A stretch of DNA of 5,098 bases. Origin: Candidatus Aegiribacteria sp. Its GTDB lineage: Bacteria; Fermentibacterota; Fermentibacteria; Fermentibacterales; JCC-6. How positions within the stretch are numbered: the first letter of the stretch is position 1; each line of letters starts with the position of its first letter. Shown here piece after piece: positions 1 to 5,098 of this stretch. The stretch spans positions 1 to 5,098 of the forward strand of contig JAUVUL010000183.1 in NCBI GenBank assembly GCA_030600975.1. Reading direction: 5' to 3'. The position numbers and the translations under genes are program-made. Below the pieces are notes generated by a model that saw nothing but the letters and a program-made list of their open reading frames with translations, did no database searches and was not told the origin of the DNA.

Positions 1-249
1 CACAGCGATGAGGAGATCGATAAAATAGACCTTGCGTTGAACAGTCAGAAGAGACCGGAGCTGGCCGGTTATTACGGTGCCATGACCGGTCATGATATGC
101 TTGGTGCTTCCCGGCTTAATCTGCTCGGGTGGCAGGTGAAGCACTGTGATGTCTCGAGAACACGCAACGGTATCAAGGTAGACATATGGCTGGGCGGCGA
201 TCGCTTTGAAAGCCACCATTTCACGATACCGAAGAAGGATCAGGATTAA
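1..249 (+). CDS. Unrecognised protein, C-terminal fragment (5' end outside the window)
   Basis: The frame is open from the first base and ends at TAA 247-249, giving the last 82 residues of a protein that begins upstream. A TTG at position 37 could serve as a start, but it has no ribosome binding site at a suitable distance and the frame continues upstream without a stop, so a truncated gene is more likely. The fragment is polar and soluble in character, with no membrane segment. It has a Gly/Met-rich stretch (GYYGAMTGHDMLGAS) followed by an alternating hydrophobic/charged segment that looks like beta strands (VDIWLGG, then HHFTIP), and ends in a charged KKDQD tail. I do not recognise the family and assign no function. 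It converges on the large cyclase gene with a 93-base gap. Confidence 0.55.
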   Translation, partial: HSDEEIDKIDLALNSQKRPELAGYYGAMTGHDMLGASRLNLLGWQVKHCDVSRTRNGIKVDIWLGGDRFESHHFTIPKKDQD

Positions 250-342
250 GCCGCTGGAGCGTGCGGAATGCATCATTGCAGGCATCCAGTTCTTATTCGA
301 TGATAACGATTTTCAGGCAGATATTTTTAATATGAATAAGTT

Positions 343-3300
343 CTAAGTAATGTTTCTGATCTCATCCCGTATGGAAATGATATCATAGGTGGGCTTTTCC
401 TCAGCAGCCCCGTCGAGAATTCTAACGAGTTCCTTCCTCAATATTGCCGGTGAGAGTTCTTCAGGTATATCATCCCCGGGGTTCTGAACCATTTCCCAGA
501 GATCATGTACAGGAATAACAATGCTGACAGGATCTGATGCTTTCGAGATGATTTCCTGAACACTCCTGATACAATTCAGCTTTTCCTCGATAGTTTCGGC
601 GTTTTCAAAACGAATTCTCTGCAGTAGGGAATCGTTCTCCAGCAAGGCTTCAGATTTTTCCTGTTCTTCTATCAGGGAATTAGACTCTCTGACGGCAGCT
701 TCCGCTTCCGGAAATCTTCCGAGCCGGAAAAGAGTTCTTGCTCTGTCCGACTGAAAGACGTAGATATAGTGGGCGTAATCAAGCTCCCTGAGAATCAGCA
801 GAGCCTGATTGAAAGTACTCAGAGCCCGTTCCAGCTCACCTTTTCTCATCAGAGCGATCGCCATGTAACCCAGTGCTTCCGCCTCACCATAAAGAATACC
901 TATATCACGGGAGGTCTCAAAGTATTCCTGAAGCATCTTCTCCGCCTGAGAGTAGTCTCCCTTATCTATCTTCAGTATTGCAAGTCCACATGAGTGATAG
1001 GATATGTAGTATCTGTCCCCGATTTCACGGGCGATTGCCAGCGCTTTCCGGTAAGCCATTTCTGATTTTTCAAATTGATACTTCTTTTGAAATACATCCG
1101 CAAGATTTCCAAGGCTTACCGAATGCAACCTTTTGTCCTTGTGCCGTTTCGCCACATCAATTGCTTTCTCGAGAATCTGTTGTTTTTCGGTAAGATCAAC
1201 TGCTGTACATGCCATATTATTGTACACCTTGGCGTTGCTTTCATCATCATCCTTCATCTCTTCAAATATTCTCAGCTGCTTCTCAAACAGTTTCCTGGCT
1301 TCACTTACATGACCTGTCATGAACTTGATCGCTGCAAGATGTCCGGTGGATTCGTATATTCCCCTCAGATATCCAAGCTCATTATGAATTTCGAGTGCTT
1401 TCTCATTTACCTCCAGGGCTGTTTTCATGTCTCCAAGACGAGAGGTAAGCCAGGCGCGCATACCCATTGCCTCTGCGTATCGTTTTCTGTCTCCCCTGGA
1501 CAGGGCCAGTTCTTCGGTCCTCATGGCCAGTTCCACAGCTTCCCTGCATCTGGCGAATATTCCAAGGATCTTGATTTCTTTTATCATCACACCAATTAAC
1601 TGTTCCATCCTGTCCGGCTGAATCTCAAGAAGTTCCCTCAACCTTACAACGCACTTGTAACTGAGTTTAACATCACCGCTCCTTTCCGCAGCCTGAAGCA
1701 CTTTATCAAGGTAAAAACATGCTGTCTCTCTATCTTTCGCCTTGTCCCAATGGTATGCAAGATCAGGAAAGAAAGCCTCATCACCCGGATAAATATTCTC
1801 AATCGCACAGGCTGCAATATTGTGAAGTTTAACAAGCTCACTTTCCATCTGAATACTGTATGCTGTTTCCCGGAGAAGAGTGTGCTGAAAGATGTACACG
1901 ATTTCTGAAACAGATGACCAGAGTTTCTCCTTTGCACCACTGCTGAGCAAAGGAGCGAGCTCTCTGCCTGTAAGCATGGTTGAAAGAACCCTGGTATTGA
2001 ACTCAAACCCTAGAACCGAAGCTGTTTTTACAACTGTTTTCAGATCACCCGACAGGCGGTCAATTCGTGCCATCAGGAGATCAATGATTCCTCTGGGAAT
2101 CATATCGGGAGATGTGGAGAGAGTAATAATGTTATTCTTTTTCTTTGTGGAATATGACACGGCAAGATATACAGCGTACTGGCGAAGATAGAATGGATTC
2201 ATACGGGAGTGTGTTGCCAGGAATTTTTCCAGATCGGGGTCGGGTATTCCTCCCAGAATATCCTTTACAAGTTCGGGAAGTGTCTGTTGTTGAAGGGGTT
2301 CAAGGTTAATAACAAAGGGTTCCTTTTCAGTGGGGATTTCTATTCTTGAGCCATCGTCATGTGTTCTGGCTGCAAGAGCAAAAACAATGGGAATATTATC
2401 CAGATTTCTGGTCATGCTCCTCACTAGGGATTCGGAACTGTCATCAAGCCACTGAATATCGTCTATAACCATGAAAAGTGGTTCAGGCTGTGCAATACTG
2501 AGAAAGAATTCCCGCAGGGCTGTAATTGTATTCTCCTGCTTTCCCTCCGGCCCAACCTGATGATAGAGAGAGCCCGGCATATCAATTCCAAGAAGCGCGG
2601 TAAGAAATGATACGGTTCTTTCAAGTTCCTGAACCATGTCCGGATACTGATCTCTTTTATTCGCACATATGGTCTGGAATATCCTGTTGAATGCGGTAAG
2701 ATTATCCTTTTCAGATGAATCCCTCTTCTGCTGGAAATAATCTCTCAGAAATGTGACAAATGGTCCGAAGCTTCGTCTGATGATATCATCGCATCTCAGA
2801 TGGATTCTTCGGAATCCCTGGGTTTCCAGAACATTACCAGCCTCCCAAAGGAGATGGGTCTTGCCGATTCCTGCTGAAGCTGAAACAAGTAAAACACTAC
2901 CAGTAGACTCATCTGCCGAATTTCGGGCCAGCCCGGTAATTGTCCGCAGTTCTTCATCTCTTCCAAGAAGCTTGCCCTCATAAGGATATCCGCCTGATTC
3001 AGCAGTGCTGTCATTAAGCTTGAAGATATTGACTTCATCGGTCATGCCCTTAACTCTGACTGAGATTGCTGTGCTTGATCCTGGAGTATTATTGGCGACT
3101 TTGTCACTTACATAGATACCAGAATTTTGCTCAAACCTCATTATCCGGGCAGCTATATTTACCTGACTTCCAAGAACTGTGTAGGTTCCCATCTGTCGAA
3201 AACCCAGAAAACCGGCGTACACGGTTCCCGAAGAAATAGCTATTCTGATGGGAAAGGAAGTAGAGTGCTGTATCTGGCGGGCGAAAATCAAAGCACGGTC

Positions 3301-4116
3301 AAGATCATTCTCATGAGCTTCCGGAGCTCCGAACAGGGTCAGAAAATAGAATCCATTCGAGTCGTAATGAACTCCATTGAAAAATCCTCCTGTTTCTACT
3401 GAAGACTGTATCACCTCCGGGGCTATTGATCTGATCAGTTCCTGATCATCTTCTTCAACATCCACTGGAGTCAGGAATACCGAAAATACCCTTCTGAACT
3501 CACCGTATGGTTCCGAGTTGAGTAATTTCTCGGGAAAAAAGCTGGTTTCGAGAATTCTATCCGGAGCTCGTCCACCCATTCTGTCAGCAGAAAAAGTCTC
3601 ACCTGCAGGTGTTTTTTTTCTGCATAAAGCAAAACCTCCTTGTTCGGGTTTTTCAAGAGCCTGAAAAGCCCTTCTGAATGCATCTCCAGAGAAGAACCAT
3701 CCTTTCCTCTCTCTTCCGAATATCCCCCAGTCTATTATTCCATCAGAACCTCCAACCTTGAATACGATTCTGGCAGTTGAAGATGCTGATGCCAGAGCCA
3801 GTTTTTTCAGCATCTCTTTTCCAAAAGCTTCTGCTTTTTCAATCGCAGTTCCAGGAAAGATTACAGCAAATGAGTCTCCGCTGAATCCGGATACAAAGCC
3901 TCCACTTCCCCTGATCATTGACAGGATTCCTCTGGAATAAGTGCTGTTCAGCGTATTTGAGAGTACTTCTGCTCCCCTTTTTCCCTTTCTGGAAAGGATT
4001 TCTGCCATGGATGCGAAACCTGACACATCGAATATCAGTACACTTCCGGAAACAGATCCTGAAAGATGACCATCGGAAAAATTCAGTGAAATCAGGCGGG
4101 GAACAAGATTAAGCAT
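343..4116 (-). CDS. sAC-like class III adenylate/guanylate cyclase with NTPase (STAND/AAA) and TPR domains
   Basis: Predicted cytoplasmic signalling enzyme converting a nucleoside triphosphate, probably ATP, to its 3',5'-cyclic form. Residues are numbered from the upstream ATG at 4152. Cyclase domain 1 (about 35-200) has FDVSGF with metal Asp42 and GFSGD with metal Asp93. Cyclase domain 2 (about 220-380) has LTLFGAP and YTVLGSQVNIAAR, with Thr325, Asn332 and Arg336, then VKG with Lys368. The NTPase module (about 390-780) starts at LLGRDEEL. It has a Walker A motif ASAGIGKT (425-432, first Gly replaced by Ala), a Walker B motif MVIDDIQWLDD (561-571) and a later FQHTLLRETAY motif typical of this group. 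TPR-like helical pairs run from about 890 to 1165; the last 100 residues are unassigned. The order matches mammalian soluble adenylyl cyclase and its bacterial relatives. No signal peptide or membrane segment is seen. The start at 4116 (Met13, 1257 aa) is preferred: GAGGA lies 5 bases upstream, and homologues tend to begin near the VPRLI segment. The ATG at 4152 (1269 aa) has no ribosome binding site, and an in-frame TGA lies just upstream. The stop is TAG at 343-345. Family assignment is firm; the product and the signal sensed are inferred. Confidence 0.93.
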   Translation of the reverse strand: MLNLVPRLISLNFSDGHLSGSVSGSVLIFDVSGFASMAEILSRKGKRGAEVLSNTLNSTYSRGILSMIRGSGGFVSGFSGDSFAVIFPGTAIEKAEAFGKEMLKKLALASASSTARIVFKVGGSDGIIDWGIFGRERKGWFFSGDAFRRAFQALEKPEQGGFALCRKKTPAGETFSADRMGGRAPDRILETSFFPEKLLNSEPYGEFRRVFSVFLTPVDVEEDDQELIRSIAPEVIQSSVETGGFFNGVHYDSNGFYFLTLFGAPEAHENDLDRALIFARQIQHSTSFPIRIAISSGTVYAGFLGFRQMGTYTVLGSQVNIAARIMRFEQNSGIYVSDKVANNTPGSSTAISVRVKGMTDEVNIFKLNDSTAESGGYPYEGKLLGRDEELRTITGLARNSADESTGSVLLVSASAGIGKTHLLWEAGNVLETQGFRRIHLRCDDIIRRSFGPFVTFLRDYFQQKRDSSEKDNLTAFNRIFQTICANKRDQYPDMVQELERTVSFLTALLGIDMPGSLYHQVGPEGKQENTITALREFFLSIAQPEPLFMVIDDIQWLDDSSESLVRSMTRNLDNIPIVFALAARTHDDGSRIEIPTEKEPFVINLEPLQQQTLPELVKDILGGIPDPDLEKFLATHSRMNPFYLRQYAVYLAVSYSTKKKNNIITLSTSPDMIPRGIIDLLMARIDRLSGDLKTVVKTASVLGFEFNTRVLSTMLTGRELAPLLSSGAKEKLWSSVSEIVYIFQHTLLRETAYSIQMESELVKLHNIAACAIENIYPGDEAFFPDLAYHWDKAKDRETACFYLDKVLQAAERSGDVKLSYKCVVRLRELLEIQPDRMEQLIGVMIKEIKILGIFARCREAVELAMRTEELALSRGDRKRYAEAMGMRAWLTSRLGDMKTALEVNEKALEIHNELGYLRGIYESTGHLAAIKFMTGHVSEARKLFEKQLRIFEEMKDDDESNAKVYNNMACTAVDLTEKQQILEKAIDVAKRHKDKRLHSVSLGNLADVFQKKYQFEKSEMAYRKALAIAREIGDRYYISYHSCGLAILKIDKGDYSQAEKMLQEYFETSRDIGILYGEAEALGYMAIALMRKGELERALSTFNQALLILRELDYAHYIYVFQSDRARTLFRLGRFPEAEAAVRESNSLIEEQEKSEALLENDSLLQRIRFENAETIEEKLNCIRSVQEIISKASDPVSIVIPVHDLWEMVQNPGDDIPEELSPAILRKELVRILDGAAEEKPTYDIISIRDEIRNIT

Positions 4117-4183
4117 GCTTTTCCTCACTGTATTTGAAACAAACCGCAGCATTGAGATATAGCAAATTCACTGCATTTCTCAT
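4109..4183 (-). CDS. Possible 24-codon leader ORF overlapping the cyclase start
   Basis: ATG at 4183-4181 opens a 24-residue frame (MRNAVNLLYL... to ...EEKHA) ending in TAA at 4111-4109. AGGAG at 4191-4187 precedes it by only 3 bases, which is closer than usual. Its stop overlaps the preferred cyclase start in the arrangement ATGCTTAA, which would allow translational coupling or reinitiation. The peptide has no recognised motif and no run of one amino acid that would suggest classic attenuation. A frame this short can arise by chance, so this is a candidate only. Confidence 0.2.
   Translation of the reverse strand: MRNAVNLLYLNAAVCFKYSEEKHA
4122..4126 (-). promoter_or_regulatory. Ribosome binding site GAGGA deciding the cyclase start
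   Basis: On the minus strand GAGGA is followed by 5 bases and then ATG at 4116-4114. This is near-ideal Shine-Dalgarno placement. The alternative ATG at 4152-4150 is preceded by an AT-rich stretch with no purine-rich site, so this element favours the shorter 1257-residue product. Confidence 0.6.
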
Positions 4184-4340
4184 AGTCTCCTGCTGTCCGT
4201 GTACCGATATCACATACTCTTCATCTCTGGAGGGATGACTTTCCTGAAATTGAGGTCGGATTAGAAGCAGGTTTCCTGGCTCTGAAAGTGAAAAGTGTGT
4301 ACCAGATAGTTGTTCTGTGAGTTCATCAGCCCTTGTTTTC

Positions 4341-4370
4341 TTGACGTGGCGGAGCTTTCCCTGGTATTAT
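4341..4370 (+). promoter_or_regulatory. Sigma70-type extended -10 promoter for thiD
   Basis: TTGACG (4341-4346) matches the -35 consensus at five of six positions. After an 18-base spacer comes TATTAT (4365-4370), also five of six. TGG directly before the -10 provides the extended TGn element. Transcription should start near 4377, giving a leader of about 35 bases before the thiD ATG. That leader is too short for a TPP riboswitch. The promoter points rightward and fits only thiD. Confidence 0.7.
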
Positions 4371-4396
4371 CAGTTTTCCTATTGTTTACTTAGCAC

Positions 4397-4402
4397 AGGG
4401 GG
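4397..4402 (+). promoter_or_regulatory. thiD ribosome binding site AGGGGG
   Basis: The purine block AGGGGG ends 9 bases before the ATG at 4412. It is an imperfect Shine-Dalgarno sequence at the long end of usual spacing. It supports this start because no other in-frame start with a site lies nearby and the ThiD N-terminal motif begins a few residues in. Confidence 0.55.
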
Positions 4403-4411
4403 TTATACCGC

Positions 4412-5098
4412 ATGAACGATGTTTTGCTTTTTATTGGTGGAACGGACCCCAGCGGTGGGGCAGGATTACCCGCTGACCTGAAGACCGCCTCGGCTCTGGG
4501 TTTCCATGGATGCCCGGTAGTCACCGCAGTTACCGTTCAGAACAGCGGAAACGTTCTATCGTGGGAAACTGTTGCTTCGGAAATGCTTTTAGAACAGCTC
4601 AGGGCTGTATGCGATGACGGTCCCCTGGCGTGTATGAAATCAGGGATGCTGGGAAGCAAAGAGAATGCTTCAGCTCTCGCCGGATTCATCAGGGAGGAAT
4701 TGAACGGAATACCATACATCCTTGATCCGGTTCTTGCCGCAGGAGGAGGAGTGTCCCTTGTAGAGAGCGGTTTGGTCGATCTGCTGAGAGATGAGCTTCT
4801 GCCACTGTGTACTCTCTGCACTCCGAATATCGACGAAGCGGAGATACTTTCCGGGACAACCATTAAGAATACCGAGGATATGATAGAGGCCGGCAGGGCA
4901 ATTATCCGCTTCGGAGCTGAAGCAGTACTGGTCAAGGGTGGACACCTTGCAGGTGACCCTGTTGATATACTGGTGACGAAGAAGGGTTGTACAAGGTTCA
5001 GCGGATCCAGAATCACCGGAGAGAGCGTTCATGGTACAGGCTGCACTCTGGCTGCTGCCGCTACGGCTCTGCTGGCTGCCGGGTTTTCCATGGAATCC
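4412..5098 (+). CDS. thiD: Hydroxymethylpyrimidine/phosphomethylpyrimidine kinase, 3' end outside the window
   Basis: ThiD phosphorylates 4-amino-5-hydroxymethyl-2-methylpyrimidine and its monophosphate with ATP. This supplies the pyrimidine diphosphate joined to the thiazole by ThiE or ThiN in thiamin synthesis. The enzyme is a cytosolic ribokinase-fold protein. The 229 residues present carry the family signature in order: IGGTDPSGGAGLPADLK (8-24), TVQNS with Gln43, MKSGML (75-80), LDPVLAAGGG (104-113), CTPNIDEAE (136-144), LVKGGH (173-178) and HGTGCT (207-212) with the anion-hole/catalytic region around Cys211. Counterparts of the Salmonella ThiD substrate-contact residues (Gly10, Asp22, Gln43, Met79, Cys211) are present. 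Pro20 replaces the usual Gln in GIQADLK. Stand-alone ThiD is about 260-270 residues, so roughly 35-40 residues are missing; a C-terminal fusion (ThiE- or ThiN-like) cannot be excluded. It is transcribed divergently from the cyclase from its own promoter, and no thiamin riboswitch is seen. A pyridoxal-kinase side activity is known in some relatives and is possible here. Confidence 0.94.
   Translation, partial: MNDVLLFIGGTDPSGGAGLPADLKTASALGFHGCPVVTAVTVQNSGNVLSWETVASEMLLEQLRAVCDDGPLACMKSGMLGSKENASALAGFIREELNGIPYILDPVLAAGGGVSLVESGLVDLLRDELLPLCTLCTPNIDEAEILSGTTIKNTEDMIEAGRAIIRFGAEAVLVKGGHLAGDPVDILVTKKGCTRFSGSRITGESVHGTGCTLAAAATALLAAGFSMES

Noticed and set aside
250..342. Possible terminator between the convergent genes
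   Set aside because: Only weak AT-rich pairings are present: CTTATTC (292-298) with GAATAAG (334-340) across a 35-base loop, and ATATT-TTT-AATAT at 321-333. There is no GC-rich stem with a T run, so I do not call a terminator.
1075..1599. 174-codon open frame on the plus strand
   Set aside because: It lies wholly antisense to the TPR-coding part of the cyclase, has no ribosome binding site or recognisable motif, and the opposite strand encodes clear TPR repeats. It is a shadow frame.
4235..4264. Nine-codon plus-strand ORF starting ATGACTTTC
   Set aside because: GGAGGG lies directly against the ATG with no usable spacing, and the frame is too short and isolated to support.
4266..4281. Small hairpin AGCAGG-TTT-CCTGGCT in the divergent gap
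   Set aside because: It is six base pairs with a one-base bulge, has no T run after it and no link to either start. It is too weak to call as a regulatory element.
4210..4320. CRP-like half sites TCACA (4210-4214) and TGTGA (4316-4320) near the cyclase gene
   Set aside because: Neither has the matching half six bases away, and they are about 100 bases apart. Such pentamers are expected by chance, so cAMP feedback control is not supported.
4537..5016. 159- and 120-codon minus-strand frames opposite thiD
   Set aside because: Their translations show no motif, while the plus strand encodes every ThiD signature across the same bases. They are shadow frames.

Overview
The window is bacterial chromosomal DNA with roughly balanced base composition, short intergenic gaps, Shine-Dalgarno-type ribosome binding sites and a sigma70-like promoter. 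No rRNA, mobile element or marker gene identifies the lineage. A very long single-chain cyclase-NTPase-TPR protein suits free-living bacteria with complex signalling, but that is only a hint.

Layout: (1) Positions 1-249 (+) are the C-terminal end of a gene entering from the left, which I do not recognise. (2) Positions 250-342 are a short gap between convergent genes with no convincing terminator. (3) Positions 343-4116 (-), possibly starting at 4152, hold one gene filling about three quarters of the window. It encodes a 1257-1269 aa cytoplasmic protein with two class III nucleotidyl cyclase domains, a STAND/AAA-type NTPase module and about seven TPR-like repeats. This is the architecture of soluble (sAC/ADCY10-type) adenylyl cyclase. 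(4) Positions 4153-4411 are a gap between divergent genes. It carries a strong extended -10 promoter for the rightward gene and a possible 24-codon leader ORF before the cyclase. (5) Positions 4412-5098 (+) are the first 229 codons of a thiD-type hydroxymethylpyrimidine (phosphate) kinase, running off the right edge.

The cyclase and thiD are divergently transcribed and have no evident shared pathway. The cyclase probably makes a cyclic nucleotide (most likely cAMP) in response to a signal sensed through its NTPase/TPR part. ThiD acts in thiamin synthesis or salvage. The point most worth a second look is the cyclase active site. The metal-binding and transition-state residues are kept. By manual alignment, however, the two residues that bind bicarbonate in mammalian sAC and the adenine-contacting lysine are replaced.
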